Notes under the pieces: generated by a model
Databases searched by the model: none
Told to the model about the DNA's origin: nothing
Seen by the model: the letters and a program-made list of their open reading frames with translations, nothing else
Position numbers and translations under genes: made by a program
In this document: positions 29,038-40,561 of the stretch, in pieces
How positions within the stretch are numbered: the stretch's first letter is position 1
Layout: every line of letters starts with the position of its first letter
Assembly: GCA_002811645.1 (NCBI GenBank)
Contig: PDIP01000083.1
Coordinates: forward strand, 162,834-226,833
Direction of reading: 5' to 3'
Source: Corallochytrium limacisporum
Lineage: Eukaryota; Opisthokonta
DNA length: 64,000 nucleotides

Positions 29038-31661
29038 CTGAAGAAATCTGTGCCATGTCGAAGTCGTGATCATACTCGCATGGCACCAAATAGGTCCCGT
29101 TTGGCCCTGTGCCAAGCGCTCGTATTGACTTCTCGGAGCAGTCCGTCCCCCCCCCCCGGGGGGCGGAGAGGACATCAGCTGGGGGCCTAATACCAAGCAC
29201 CCACTTGGTGGCTTGTTGATCACCGAAGTTGATTGTTGATTCTCTAAATTCCTGAATCTAACCCCCTCCCCCCCCCACCTGCAGGCCATTTCGTCGCGCT
29301 CTCCGAAACCCCGGTTTCAAAGTGTTTTTATTCACCGTTGCCTGCCTCTCGCACCCAAGTCCACTTCTCGGTTGCACAAAGGTGTGGGTGTGCTGCCTGT
29401 CACACCGTCCATAGATTTCATTCTGCCCCGATCATTCCCTCCCAGGAAAAAAGGTTTGCAGGAGAGAGATTTCCTTCTTTTCTAAGCGACAGCGAGAATC
29501 AGGTCATTTCATTGCTTACCTCGTTCTCTTCGAGATGGAATCTTTTTCATTGCTTTGTTCTCAGAAACATAATGCCAAGAGAATACATTTGTTGAATATG
29601 GGTTGTCTAGCAGCGAACTGATTTCTTTGCGTCCATCCAAATGCAGCCAAATTCTGTCCTGCGGAAGCGTCAGGTCTATAACTTAAACTTCGGTTCACTC
29701 GCTATAAAGCCAATGCGGCTACTCTCGGGCATCAAGCATCGAGACATACAAGATGCCAAGAACGTCGCAAGGATTATATACGTGTATTACTACCACAGCA
29801 GACTGAAACCTGAACGTAGACACAGCCTAACCCCGATGCGGGCCGACCGTAACGATCGAACGCCTGGATACAGCGAACCATACGATAGCATCGCCCCGCC
29901 AGGAAACATGGCCATCAGTGCCTCGGTGTAGCATCGAAAGCTTACCACTACATGTCTTCCATTCTGCCTGATATGCTGCTATCTATCCTTCCATGCACGA
30001 TGATTTGTCTTTCCGCAGAGCTTCGTGTGGGCGCCACCTTTTCCCCCCACTCTTTCGTCGCATGCGCTCAACCCTAAATTCCATAGTGTATATAGAATCA
30101 TTTAATACTAAATGAAGAGTTTTGATACGCCTTTGATTTCAACAGCTGTCATCAAACGACTAGAGAGAGGCGAGCCACGAGACGCCGTTCACGAGCTTCC
30201 GATTGAGGATTAGGCCTGCCTACGACGACCTGTATTTATTCCGAGTCGTTCACATTCCGCAAACGCAGGACCGAGGAAACCCCTAATCACCGGGCTTGGC
30301 CCCGTTCAAGGGCACCTCTTAAGTAACGGGGTTCATGGGAGGGGGGGACTGCTCAGCCCCAGCACCACCAACACAGCATTTTCTTCCCCATTCCTCCCCA
30401 CCCGATCTTCCCCCAGCTCTTCTTCCTCGCTTTTGGTTTTTTTTTTACATTCGGTGCCGCCAGGGATTGCTTTGGGCCTACACCGGATTTTATTGCGCCC
30501 TTCTCTTGATTACGTGCTGCTGTACACTCTTATAAAAAAAAAATAACGGATTGGGGAGGGGGCCTAGTTTTTATCCCCAATCACTCCAGCCGCAAAACAT
30601 AGGTGCTTAAATAGACTCCCGTTTGAACCACAAAGGGAGCGGAAGCAGGGGATGGGGATGGCCTACCGTAAGTTTCGTTCCATTTTCGAACATTAAGAAT
30701 CTGCGGTCCGACAAAAAGGGGTCGGGCGGGTGTCGGATCGTAGATTTTGTTGCGTACATTTACTACTGAGTTAATCTAGCTTGTAAACAAAGAAAGGGTA
30801 AGAGGGGGTTCACTCCCTGGCGATGTCAGGGCAACCGACCGTCTCGTTCTCGGCTGTATGCGTGTCACGCGAACTTGATGCGGTGCCGAAAATATGCCCA
30901 CACAACGTCACCGCAGACCGTGCGGGAACATTCCGCATACTGAACATTAGAGCAGTTCGGCCGTGCGGGGAGGGAGCCCGGGCGTATTCAACTGAATGGT
31001 CGTGTTTCACGGTGCCATCCTTGAGCCCAGGGACCCCATTGGTGAGTTTTGGGATCCAACGCTCCCACTGGGAGACGAAGGAGGCGAAGGAGGGGAGAAG
31101 GGGAGAGAGAGCACGGAAGAAACCATTAAAAATGCCCAACGAGAGGAAGAAAGGTTTCAGGGGTTCGACGGCTAGGATCCACAGTTCGGTACTTTGGGTA
31201 TGGGCCCGGTGCTGGTGCGGGGTTCCGGGGGTTTTCGAGGGGAGGTGAACGCATCATGCAATAGCCAGTCTTTTTGCCATAGGGAGAGTACACTGAACTG
31301 CCTGCTGGGTGGGCAGACCGCGATTGACGTTCTTGGGCACGGGCAGTGCGTAGGACGGGGACGCCAGTAATTCCATTCAGGAATGTCCTTGGCTTGAACA
31401 GTGCTAACGGGTGATTATGTTTGGAACTGTTTTGAAAGACCTAAGAAATATGGAATAATGTGCAGGAATAATAGGTCGTTTTTTGCCTGGCAATACAACT
31501 ATTTACGAGCCATCCGAAATGAAACGGCGCCTGCCTGAGACGTTTTCGATCTGCATAGTAAATTTACGCGGGTATGTTTTTAACCTCTGACACAATCGTT
31601 TAGATTACTGCTAATGTTTTAGACAAGTCACCGAACATATTTAGAACAGTGGAACAAAATC
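29038..31661. other. Intergenic, 2.6 kb between head-to-head genes
   Basis: No gene recognised. There is a C11/G6 junction (29147-29163), another C run at 29265-29275, an A run at 30533-30543 and otherwise mixed sequence. A 97-codon frame at 29641-29931 (+) begins with ATG at 29641 and has fairly normal composition but no recognisable motif, and a 142-codon frame at 30823-31248 (+) competes with one on the other strand. I annotate neither. Confidence 0.55.
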
Positions 31662-32597
31662 ATGCGCCCTCAATCCACGCGCAAGGACCGCTATCGGGCT
31701 GTGAATCGGGACCCCCATGACCACGCACGAGAATACGACGGTCTGGAGGACACCGAATACACGGATTTTATGATCGAGGAGCCGCCGTATGTATCTGACA
31801 CAAAATGGAGAGTGGTCTGTACGGTTTGTGCTATACTCATGGTCGTTGGAATCGCAGTGGGAGCAGCTTTGGGATTGGCCAAAGGACACGCACACGAGCA
31901 CACCGGTCGCGTTGATCACTTCCCCGATGAACAGGACGGGAGTGTGGCGGGTTCGTTGTCACATGCAAGTCAATCCACCAACAGTAGTAGCACAGTAGAC
32001 TCAACGACACCTTCAGCGGCAGTGACCACGGATGTACCAAGTACAACCTCGGAGGAAGTCGCTTCTCAGACCACTGCCGCAGGAGATGATCTGATTTGCG
32101 TTGAAAATGGAAACATTGACAATACGATCGAGAGCCCCATGTTTAAGAAAAAGTATGACGATGGTCAACCTTGGATGCACATGCTTTTCAGAAACAAGGA
32201 GCACATTGTTCGTGATGTGGAAAACATAGACAATGGCGTCCGCACACACACCCGTTCTGATGACCCTCAAGTGGCCTGGTTCATTGCTGCCCATGTTCAC
32301 AAGATGCACAACCGTGTGGAGTCCAACTGTGGCAAGATTCCACATCAATTTGACCCCCTTTTCCAGGCGATCAGTAAGCACCGGGCTCTTATCAGTCTCG
32401 AGTACGCGGAAACAGAGAACGGTGTTAAAGTTACGGAAACCAGCGACCATCCTTGCATTGTGGAGCTCATCCAAGCACACGCAGAAGCGGTTTCTCATTT
32501 CATTGAGCGGGGCATGAAGTGGGCTATGCAACCTCATGACGTCCCCGATTGCCTGAAGGACATGTATGCTCTAGCAGATGTATCAAATACTTCGTAG
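31662..32597 (+). CDS. Type II membrane protein with a duplicated NGV/SDxP/AH ectodomain
   Basis: A 311-residue protein of unknown function. Residues 1-49 are charged and cytosolic in style, 50-73 form one hydrophobic segment (VVCTVCAILMVVGIAVGAAL), and 80-145 are a Ser/Thr-rich stalk likely to be O-glycosylated. The remaining 165 residues hold two related units, about 168-222 and 232-290. Their cores align without gaps: NGVRTHTRSDDPQVAWFIAA with NGVKVTETSDHPCIVELIQA, each followed by a helix starting at AH. The cysteines at about 144, 227, 264 and 302 could make disulfides outside the cell. The ectodomain reminds me of an unnamed family of small secreted bacterial proteins, which I can state only as recollection. 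The ATG at 31662 is the first in the frame. Confidence 0.8.
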   Translation: MRPQSTRKDRYRAVNRDPHDHAREYDGLEDTEYTDFMIEEPPYVSDTKWRVVCTVCAILMVVGIAVGAALGLAKGHAHEHTGRVDHFPDEQDGSVAGSLSHASQSTNSSSTVDSTTPSAAVTTDVPSTTSEEVASQTTAAGDDLICVENGNIDNTIESPMFKKKYDDGQPWMHMLFRNKEHIVRDVENIDNGVRTHTRSDDPQVAWFIAAHVHKMHNRVESNCGKIPHQFDPLFQAISKHRALISLEYAETENGVKVTETSDHPCIVELIQAHAEAVSHFIERGMKWAMQPHDVPDCLKDMYALADVSNTS

Positions 32598-33409
32598 ACA
32601 GGGGCATCTTTGCACGACACACCTCTGAAGTCGCATTGTTCCATTCATCTTGGATGGCATTTCCATTAGTAAATTCTTGTAAATTCTTCTCACTTTTCTC
32701 ATATATCAAGCTTTATTCGTGGAATCATCATTGTTCAGGCCAACCAACAAGCTGCCGCTCTGACTGGTCCTTAGTTGCATTGGCGACCTCAACCCCCAAC
32801 CCTCGGCACGGCCTTCCTCAGTGCGCAGGCCTGAAACAAGGGGGCCAATTTTCAACACCTTCGCATGTCCCCCCCTCGCTTTGGTTACCAGTTGCCCATA
32901 GGTACGGGAGTCTATTTTCAGGGCCACCGCCCTCCGGGCGGGTGGGGACCAGTGTTTTGGCTTTTGGCCAAAACCCCCATCTCAGCACGGCCCGGCCCCC
33001 CCCCCCACCGGGGCGTTGAGTATCCGTAGTTAGCGTGAATATGTCTCGAGCAGTGGGAAGAGGCAACGAGAGAGAACCGGGGGCGCCAGGGTAGAGGTGT
33101 CTCGGTTTGCCGGTTCGTATGGACGCTGCGATGGGAGGACCTGATGGCAATGGAAAAACAAGAGGTGTGAAGAAATAGCAATCATCAGTGGGTCCTTGCC
33201 ATTGGACGAGAGGACGTCAGCTATTTTGGACAAGTCTCGTACGTGTGCCAGTGAGCGTGTACTGCTGTGGTCGATCTATTTGAACATCATGTGCAGTCAA
33301 CGATCAACAGAGAAGCCAATGGAAACAATTTCGGTTTGAGGACTTGTGAAACAAAGGGACTATCATCTCTTCGGGAAAAAAGAAAGGAGTGATAAGCCAT
33401 AAACCGAAA
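32598..33409. other. Intergenic, 0.8 kb
   Basis: No gene. A 12-bp perfect palindrome TTTTGGCCAAAA lies at 32962-32973, followed by a C run and CCGGGGCG (32996-33014). The right end should hold the promoter of the ChAPs gene. Confidence 0.6.
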
Positions 33410-35620
33410 ATGAGTCGCGAAGCACTGCACTCAGATCCGGGAGCCGTGCCCGGGAGTCTGACGGGCGCGCATCGGTATAACGTCGCCGCCTTGGAGCACA
33501 GTGGCAGTAAGGATGCAAAGACTCGCACCGCTGCTGTCACACAACCTGTACCAGAATACTACGAGCAGAATCAAGGAGAGAGTCTGGATTCCCGCCTGGC
33601 GGCAATTGAGCAAATGCATGGACTTGGTCCTCCTGACATGTGCCATGTGAGCAAGTCGATCACTCGCCAGGGCGGTATCTTTTCTGCTGCGGAGACAACG
33701 AACAAGGGCACCTACCACTACATCCACGGTCTCGATGTGACAAGTGGTGCTGCGATTGCTGCGTACTTTACGTCGTTGCTAGCTGCACCTCGCCAGACAG
33801 AATGGCCAGTGCGGGGTGAATGGAAGATCCAGGGTGGCACCTACTGCTCTTACAATGCCTTCACCCGCACCGATGTGCGTGTTGAAATTACCATGCCCGG
33901 CAGCGTCCTGGCCTACGGAGTCAATAATCGCGGGGACCGATTCGAGACGACAGAAAGGACGTGGCAGGAGTTGTGGATCTCTGCGGTGCTGCGTTGGGTG
34001 GACCGCCCGAATCCGTTTGTGCACCACGTGGATTGTCTGCGTACGTTTGATCCTTTCGATGAGAAGAGCAGTGAGCAAGCATTCCTCAAGGCTGCGGCTG
34101 AAATGTTCTGGGAAGGCGTTTCATTGGGATCCTCTGAGCCTCTGGCCATCCCAGACAATGTCAACAACCGTCTGACCCAGGGACTGCGTCGGTTCTTCAT
34201 GGACACTGGTCGGTACGCAGATGCCATTGATTTCTTTGCACAGTTCGTGGACCGCGACGCGGAGCTGCAGGCCCTGATTGCTGAAGCGGAGGACAACCTG
34301 AATCGCCGCACTCAGAGCCTCTGTACCCTCGCTCGGACCTTGAAGGAAGTTCCGGAGTCAGCTAACCTGCTGGTCGCGGAGGGGTCCCTGCTTGTCCATG
34401 CCGGGCAGATGGAACTTGCGGAGAGTGTGAGTCGATACGCTGCAGATACCTCTCCCGGCCGTTCCAGCGTCTGGCTGAACCTGGCACGAGTGTATCTAGC
34501 AAGGGAAATGTACGAAGACTGTCTAGTCGCCCTGAACGTTACACCAATGAATTCTAGCGCGGAGTTCTTCATTCCGGACATGCCTCCGGCGGCACGTCGC
34601 ATGCACGACAATACAGCCGTGCTGGACATGATTGAACAGGAGGAAGACGGTGATGAAGCACTATTCTCTCTGCTGGGCCCGAACCTAAAGGAGAACTTCC
34701 TGGAGGCCTACACCATCCTCGCAGACATTGTGAAAAAGACTGGCTGGGATCAGTTGCTGGCCTTCCGCTCCAAGGTGTTTGTCATGGAGGAGGAATACGT
34801 GATGAGCACCAAGGAATTGGCAGAACGGAAACGCAAGGCCACGGAGCAGCGCAGAAAGCACACACCGCACGAGGGCTCGCCTGAAGGCAAGCCCCGCCAG
34901 GGCCAACGTACGGTCTCTGAAAGCTCCGAAGAGCAGAAGCCTTCGACACAGGACGACAGCCAACAAAAGGAGCAGGAAGACCAGCAAGAGGAGCCGCAAG
35001 AACAGCAGGAAACGACCAATGCGGCAACCGTGGACAAACCTGACGGCACTACCGCGGAGGAGGAAGCTCGTGGAAGCGATCAATCCAACAAGGAGCAATT
35101 GGAGCGCAAGCGTCTGTGCGAACGCTGGTTGGATCACATTTTCATGGCGCTCTACAAGGATCTGCGTCAGTATTCACTATGGAAGGCCCAGGAGGCCCGG
35201 GTACGGCAGGGGGCGACTGCTCAGGAACGCACCGTGGGCGACATGCTCCGCTTGGGTCAGCTTGCGGAGCGTTTGCTCCGGGAAGAGGACGCCCTCCGCT
35301 GTTACGCTCAGTGTGTGGAAATTGCCTACAGTCTGCGCGCGTGGTGCCAGCTCACTACGCTGTACATCAAACTCCAGCAGTACGACGATGCCTTGGCTGC
35401 CGTCGGCAAAGTCTTCAGTTTCTACTCCATGAACCGGCAGCTGATGGTGCCGCAGAAGGTCCTCGCTGCCCTGAACCAGATGGTTGTGGCCAAGGGATTG
35501 AAATACTGCACAGAAAACATTGAGGCTGTCGGTGACCTGACGCCTGGCATGAAGTGGGCACTCTGGTTCGTTACGCGCAGGCGTCCCGTTCTCTTCGATC
35601 AAGGGAAGTCTGGAGCCTAG
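33410..35620 (+). CDS. ChAPs family protein (Chs5-Arf1-binding, exomer cargo adaptor)
   Basis: A 736-residue protein of the Bch1/Bud7/Chs6 family. With Chs5 these form exomer, an Arf1-dependent coat that carries selected cargo such as chitin synthase from the trans-Golgi to the cell surface. Evidence: family-like blocks GTYHYIHGLDVTSGAAIAAYF, the TPR-like segment PGRSSVWLNLARVYLAREMYEDCLVALN, the motif FFIPDMPPAARRMH, and the C-terminal SLRAWCQLTTLYIKLQQYDDAL. Yeast members are about 720-765 residues. An acidic, Gln/Glu-rich insertion at about residues 480-570 is not part of the conserved core. The frame is open to a GTG at 33389; I take the first ATG (33410). Its presence is one of the stronger arguments for a fungal source. 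Confidence 0.93.
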   Translation: MSREALHSDPGAVPGSLTGAHRYNVAALEHSGSKDAKTRTAAVTQPVPEYYEQNQGESLDSRLAAIEQMHGLGPPDMCHVSKSITRQGGIFSAAETTNKGTYHYIHGLDVTSGAAIAAYFTSLLAAPRQTEWPVRGEWKIQGGTYCSYNAFTRTDVRVEITMPGSVLAYGVNNRGDRFETTERTWQELWISAVLRWVDRPNPFVHHVDCLRTFDPFDEKSSEQAFLKAAAEMFWEGVSLGSSEPLAIPDNVNNRLTQGLRRFFMDTGRYADAIDFFAQFVDRDAELQALIAEAEDNLNRRTQSLCTLARTLKEVPESANLLVAEGSLLVHAGQMELAESVSRYAADTSPGRSSVWLNLARVYLAREMYEDCLVALNVTPMNSSAEFFIPDMPPAARRMHDNTAVLDMIEQEEDGDEALFSLLGPNLKENFLEAYTILADIVKKTGWDQLLAFRSKVFVMEEEYVMSTKELAERKRKATEQRRKHTPHEGSPEGKPRQGQRTVSESSEEQKPSTQDDSQQKEQEDQQEEPQEQQETTNAATVDKPDGTTAEEEARGSDQSNKEQLERKRLCERWLDHIFMALYKDLRQYSLWKAQEARVRQGATAQERTVGDMLRLGQLAERLLREEDALRCYAQCVEIAYSLRAWCQLTTLYIKLQQYDDALAAVGKVFSFYSMNRQLMVPQKVLAALNQMVVAKGLKYCTENIEAVGDLTPGMKWALWFVTRRRPVLFDQGKSGA

Positions 35621-35799
35621 CAAAGTTAGCTTAAATACAGTATTAATGTCTCTAGTCGCCTTGTAGAAAGCTTTTGAACATTTGTGTATTGCTCCATTAA
35701 TGTACATTTATATGCCATTTGGATCTGTTCGACATAGCAGACAAATTAAATCCAACACCGTGGTTTAGGTCGCATGAGGCCATCGTCTTCTTGTCCACG

Positions 35800-36780
35800 C
35801 TATTCCTGTTTCACACCAGAGGAAGCAGCGGCAACGCCGTAGGCCACCTTCTGCTTTAAGTTTCGCTCCCCTTCGGAGGGTGCCCTGCTCTGGTCCGTCT
35901 TACGGACCTCGCCGATCTCCTGGAGCACCAGTGTCGCCACCGCTGCCTGGCCAAGACCCATGACAAAGACACCAGCGAAGGGAATGGCCGCCAGGAGCAC
36001 CAGAGGGTATGTGAAGCCGAAGATGACGGCCCAGTGATACCGCATCAGGGTCTGCTGTTCCTTGTAAGTGAGCATGAGATATTGCTTCATGTACGGCTTC
36101 AGAAGCAGCCAGCTCATCTTGCGGGCAAGAACGTACGCCTGTAGAGCTGGCACGAGGAACGGGCCAACGAATGGCAGCCATCCAATTATGCCAATGACCG
36201 TATACTGAGCGTAAAAGTGCAGGTATTTGCGGATCTTGTCCCACTGCTTAACCGCAAAGTTGGTTTTGTGCTCCGTGTTGCGCTTCATGCGCTCGACCAT
36301 GTCCTTGCCAACTTCTTCGTCAAGATCTAGCATTTGGGCATTGAACACATTTGAAAAGAGGTGCGGTTGGCTCTGACCCACCCAATTGATACTCAAGCTC
36401 GGCACCAGGAGCATGGTTGACACGAAGGAAGCAGGACTGATGAGCAGGGACCCCAGTGTAAGAGGCCAAGCCGCAATCGCCGCACCAATGAACATGGAGT
36501 AGGCCTTGAACACGGCCTGGGCATTCTCCAAGAAATAGTCCTTCAGGGGACCACGAAGTTCCTTGTTGAAGATACCGCGCAGGCAGCCGACAAAAAGGAT
36601 CACAAGACCTTTGCACATCAGCACTCCAGCCCGTGCCACCTGCATGACCACGGAACCCTCTTCCTTGACCTGAGCCTGCATCACATCGGCCCGGCGCTCA
36701 CCCCAGGTCTCTTCGAGACCACGGGGTACCAGGAGAGGTAGGTCATCCTTGCGGAGGTAAGACACTTGCTTCTTACTCAT
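35800..36780 (-). CDS. EI24/RRT8-like multi-pass membrane protein
   Basis: A 326-residue integral membrane protein of the EI24 domain family, which in yeast includes RRT8/LDS1/LDS2 (lipid droplet and spore wall) and resembles bacterial CysZ. Hydrophobic segments: about 45-70 (CKGLVILFVGCLRGIF), 85-125, 198-225 (IGIIGWLPFVGPFLVPALQAY) and 255-295 (AVIFGFTYPLVLLAAIPFAG). The GWLPFVGPFLVPALQ loop is typical. The frame continues upstream without a stop to an ATG at 37020, adding 80 residues of basic, Arg-rich sequence; I use the ATG at 36780 because the family members are about 300-350 residues and the extension has no similarity I know. The longer form could carry a targeting signal. Convergent with the ChAPs gene, 179 bp apart. 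Confidence 0.8.
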   Translation of the reverse strand: MSKKQVSYLRKDDLPLLVPRGLEETWGERRADVMQAQVKEEGSVVMQVARAGVLMCKGLVILFVGCLRGIFNKELRGPLKDYFLENAQAVFKAYSMFIGAAIAAWPLTLGSLLISPASFVSTMLLVPSLSINWVGQSQPHLFSNVFNAQMLDLDEEVGKDMVERMKRNTEHKTNFAVKQWDKIRKYLHFYAQYTVIGIIGWLPFVGPFLVPALQAYVLARKMSWLLLKPYMKQYLMLTYKEQQTLMRYHWAVIFGFTYPLVLLAAIPFAGVFVMGLGQAAVATLVLQEIGEVRKTDQSRAPSEGERNLKQKVAYGVAAASSGVKQE

Positions 36781-38995
36781 GATGGGAGTTGTGTGGATGA
36801 TGTGCGAGGGTAGTACTGTTGTCGCACTGGACACTACAGTCTCTACGGGTCGCCGTCGTAGACTATTGATCACACTGTGTGGTATGAACAGATCCTTTTC
36901 CTTTGGGAAACGATACACCGATGGCCGCCTCGTCTGTACCAAGAGACGTACCGTAACGTGCGTACGAACTCCAGTGTTGCACGCAATGCGGGAAGAAGCT
37001 ATCAGAGATTGCAGGATCATCACCTGCGTACCCTAGTCAGCAATACAAGGGCTCCATTCCTTGACGAACCGGTGTGAATATGGAACCTTAAGGAAACAGT
37101 CAGCTCGAGCAAGTTGGAATACCCTGCTGACGCAAGCGCTTCCATTCCTATGCATGTCTCCGACGCACGCACAGTGACTGCATTGCCCCGGCTGACCCGG
37201 GCTTGTGGAAGAATGATTTGGCCTGCGCTCTCCATCTCTGGGTGTCCCCCGCCATCTGCAAAGTTCCAAATTCCACTCGCATAGTGCGCTTCACAGTCCG
37301 TATGCAGAACTCACTGATGCGAACAAGGAAATGGTGAAGATCCGCGCACCCACATTAGAGAACGAGACAAAAGGGTGAACAGTAACTGCCTGTTGCTGGT
37401 TTATTTGTGCGTGTTGCGCCGTGAAAACACAGTGGAAAAGAATCTTCACCAACGATGACGCACGCAACGCACCCAAGGCAGTTCCCCTCCCTGCCTTGCG
37501 GGCCCTTTGGGATCCGACAAAGCAAAAAAGAAAAGAAAAGAGAGGAAACTTCCCCCTGTAATTCTTAGGATTTTGGGGCCAAGTTGAAGTTTGGACTGCG
37601 AGCTCCGCCGGTTCTCCCAAAGTTTTGCTCGACCTCCCCTCCCCCCGCGCGGCGGCGGAAGAGAGGGACTGATGAGCACTAGAAAAGGGGGCCTATTTTA
37701 TCCAGCCATCGGGCCGTTTTAATATACTGGCTTTTTTGTAAATTGCTGTTGGGGGCGGGGCCACACACGCAGAGAGAAAACTAAAGAAAACAGAAAAAAT
37801 TAAAAACCGAACGGGGCTACGGAACCTGAGCTGGCATGGGGGAGGATGGATCTCGCTGGTTGATTGTGGGGGCCTCACACATCACATCCAACCGGGTCGT
37901 GTGTGTGTGTGTGTGTGCGTCTGTATGTGTATTCCCATCATGATGGATCAGTGCGTGTACGGTAGTCTGCATCATCGGGAGCATGTTGGTGTGTAGTGGG
38001 AGTCGGATACGAACAAAATAGACCGCTTTGGCGGGGGATCACCAGACGTTGCAGTCAGATCGGGACGGGCGATCTCGCTCGGGCTAACGACCCTGTTGGG
38101 CATGGTACTATTGATCACACACACATAGAGAACTAATGCAAAGAGTGATTTATGAAAAAGGTGATTGAACGATCAAGATGGACAGCTAGCGATCGGGGGC
38201 ATGCTGATCCAATGATGGGAGGGGCAGCAGCACCTGGGTACCTTACCGTAGGGTGGCCAGGCTGGCGAAGCGCGCTCAGTAATAGGCACGGTGGTGGAGA
38301 CGATAGGGGGAGAGATCGACTCGTGGTTGGCCCTGTCTGTGTGCAACAACGTCATTCCGTACTCGCGGTACCTTCTTGCCAGTTCAAAAATTTCGGTGAC
38401 GGAGGACAGTGGGAGCCAAAATATCGGCCACTCTCCCCTTCCCTTTCGCGGGGCCGGGCGCTTCAAGAGTAAGGCCTACTGCATTTGGCAGGTGCTAATT
38501 CAACCTCCCCGAGGAAATATTAGAAACAAAGGCCAAACATACCAACCGGGCCGTTTTGGTGTTTGAATGAGGGCACGGGCACAGTAGTAGTCGGGGTACT
38601 AGTGCTGGTAGTGGTATTACCGTTATCGCGCCCGTTTGGTATCGGAATCTGTGCGGTGAGACGCGTTCCACGATATACGCTTAGCTGTTCGTACCGTACG
38701 CAATACACGGGGTACTTTTGAACCATCCTTGAATCAATAGCAGCACGGTCCCCCCATGTCCGTCGCCAATTTGTGTCTCTCTTCTCCACATTCTTCACGC
38801 ATAGATCTGCGGTGGGACATTGGAGGCATGGTGCGGACATTACCGATAGCCCCTGCGCACCGTGGGTTTCCTGGGCCGGAACAACCAAGCCTCCATTGTC
38901 ATTGTCTGTTCCCCGGGCCCCCCTCCCCCGAAACTAGGCGGTATACAGGAAAAATAACCGAGAATTAACAGATGTTGACCTCAAACACCTCCCCC

Positions 38996-39186
38996 NNNNN
39001 NNNNNNNNNNNNNNNNNNNNNNNNNNNNNNNNNNNNNNNNNNNNNNNNNNNNNNNNNNNNNNNNNNNNNNNNNNNNNNNNNNNNNNNNNNNNNNNNNNNN
39101 NNNNNNNNNNNNNNNNNNNNNNNNNNNNNNNNNNNNNNNNNNNNNNNNNNNNNNNNNNNNNNNNNNNNNNNNNNNNNNNNNNNNNN
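38996..39186. other. Assembly gap (191 N)
   Basis: Unknown bases. The left edge is CACCTCCCCC and the right edge CTTCCCCCCCGCCCC, so the gap sits in a C-rich low-complexity stretch. The N count may be an estimate. Confidence 0.99.
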
Positions 39187-39349
39187 CTTCCCCCCCCGCC
39201 CCTTTTGACTGCCTTCCCAACCAACCAAGCGTCCCTACGCCGTGCAAAACCCCCTCCTGCATGGCTCGGTGCTCTCTCCCCCTTCGCCAGCCTCCCCTCC
39301 GGGGCCTTCTTCCTTCCTAAAACTGCTTAAAACCTAGGGATCTTTGCCT

Positions 39350-39386
39350 CTCTCTCTCTCTCGCTCTCGCTCTCGCTCTCGCTCTC
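39350..39386. repeat. (CT)n/(CGCTCT)n microsatellite
   Basis: CT units followed by four CGCTCT units and CTCTAGC. Intergenic. Confidence 0.85.
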
Positions 39387-39710
39387 TAGCTCTGGCCCGA
39401 GAAAGTCAGTGGCAGTGCCCTCCCCCTTTTTTCCAAACCCTCTGAAGAATTTTTCTTCAAGGGAGGGGGGGGAGGCCAGAAAAGAAGAATAATCAAAACC
39501 AATCCTTTCTACTACGCAACAATGGGAAAAAAAAAGGAAAAATGCCGGTGAGAGTGGGAGAAACGAGAGCCGGGCCAACAAGAAAAAGAAGGAGGGGGGA
39601 GGGGGAGCTCCAGAGTCCCCCAAAGTCAGAACCAATCCCCGATCTTTGTCTTTGTTGTGCAAACTTTCATCAATTTTTTTACAGTGTGTCCAATGGCCCC
39701 GAAAACGGCG

Positions 39711-39762
39711 TGTGTGTAGTAGTAGTAGTCCTTCATTGGACGCGTACTACCACTACTACTAC
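39711..39762. repeat. Imperfect inverted repeat of TAG/CTA trinucleotides
   Basis: GTAGTAGTAGTA then GTCC, a 6-nt loop TTCATT, GGAC, a 3-nt bulge GCG, then TACTACCACTACTACTAC. The inner GTCC/GGAC pairs perfectly and the trinucleotide runs pair on either side, so the single strand can fold into a long hairpin. Confidence 0.7.
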
Positions 39763-40248
39763 TCCCGGGTCTCCCTCCCCACTCATTGATTCTTCTGTCT
39801 TTAATTCTTTTCTTAAAGTTGGCTTGGCTGGCCCTTTCTCGCCCCCCCTCCCTTGTCCCCCACCTCGCCAGCCGCCCAAGGAGGAAAACCCGAAGAAAAG
39901 AAGAATGAAATACCGGAGAGGGGGGGAGCGGGGAGAAATTGTTTTGCTTTTGTTTTTTGCCATTGCGTCCGTTTATTTACTTTTTTTTGCATTTTCATTC
40001 GAGGGAGAGCGCATAAGCAAAAAAAGCAAAAAGAGAAAATTGGTTGGGTTTTGCTTGTGTGCCGGGTGTTTCGTTGGTTCTCATCCACTTTATTGATATG
40101 TTCTTAAATATTTTGAAGAAGAAGAAGAAAAACCACCGAACAAAACCCTCCCTCCCCCCCTCCGGGCCGGGCACCGGGCGTGGTTTTTTTTTTCTTTTTC
40201 GTGGCCGTTGGGTGCTGTGCATCCTCGGGGCTTGGAACGGTTGAGTTT

Positions 40249-40268
40249 GGAATGGAATGGAATGGAAT
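40249..40268. repeat. (GGAAT)4 pentanucleotide repeat
   Basis: Four perfect GGAAT units, the same unit as human satellite II/III but only 20 bp. It lies about 290 bp upstream of the annexin start. Confidence 0.9.
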
Positions 40269-40561
40269 GATCTGGTGGATACGGAACGGGATGCGGGTTG
40301 TGGGCGCTTCGGGGAGGCTGTAGGAGTGAGTAGAGGGTGGTGGCATCAGCGCTACGTCGCTTGACGTGCGCACGAAGAATGAAAGCTTGGGAAAATATGA
40401 GGTTGTCCACGGCAGGTATTTAAGCAGATCAACCTAAGACCTGCTGTGGACACGCTGTCAACGGCTTCCAACGACAAAGGGATCAGGTTCTGGACAAGGC
40501 ACGTTGGCCAGAACATCTACACAAGCAAGCAGGTAAACAAAGAACAAAACAAGAACAAAGA

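Larger units (their letters stand above)
36781..40561. other. Intergenic, 3.8 kb, contains an assembly gap
   Basis: No gene recognised. It contains GT repeats (37900-37918), a C-run before the N block, the N block (38996-39186), (CGCTCT)n (39350-39386), a TAG/TAC inverted repeat (39711-39762), long A- and T-rich runs, and (GGAAT)4. Both flanking genes read away from it. Confidence 0.6.

Noticed and set aside
29641-29931. 96-codon + strand ATG frame
   Set aside because: No motif, no length support and no sign of a conserved neighbour; kept out as probable chance.
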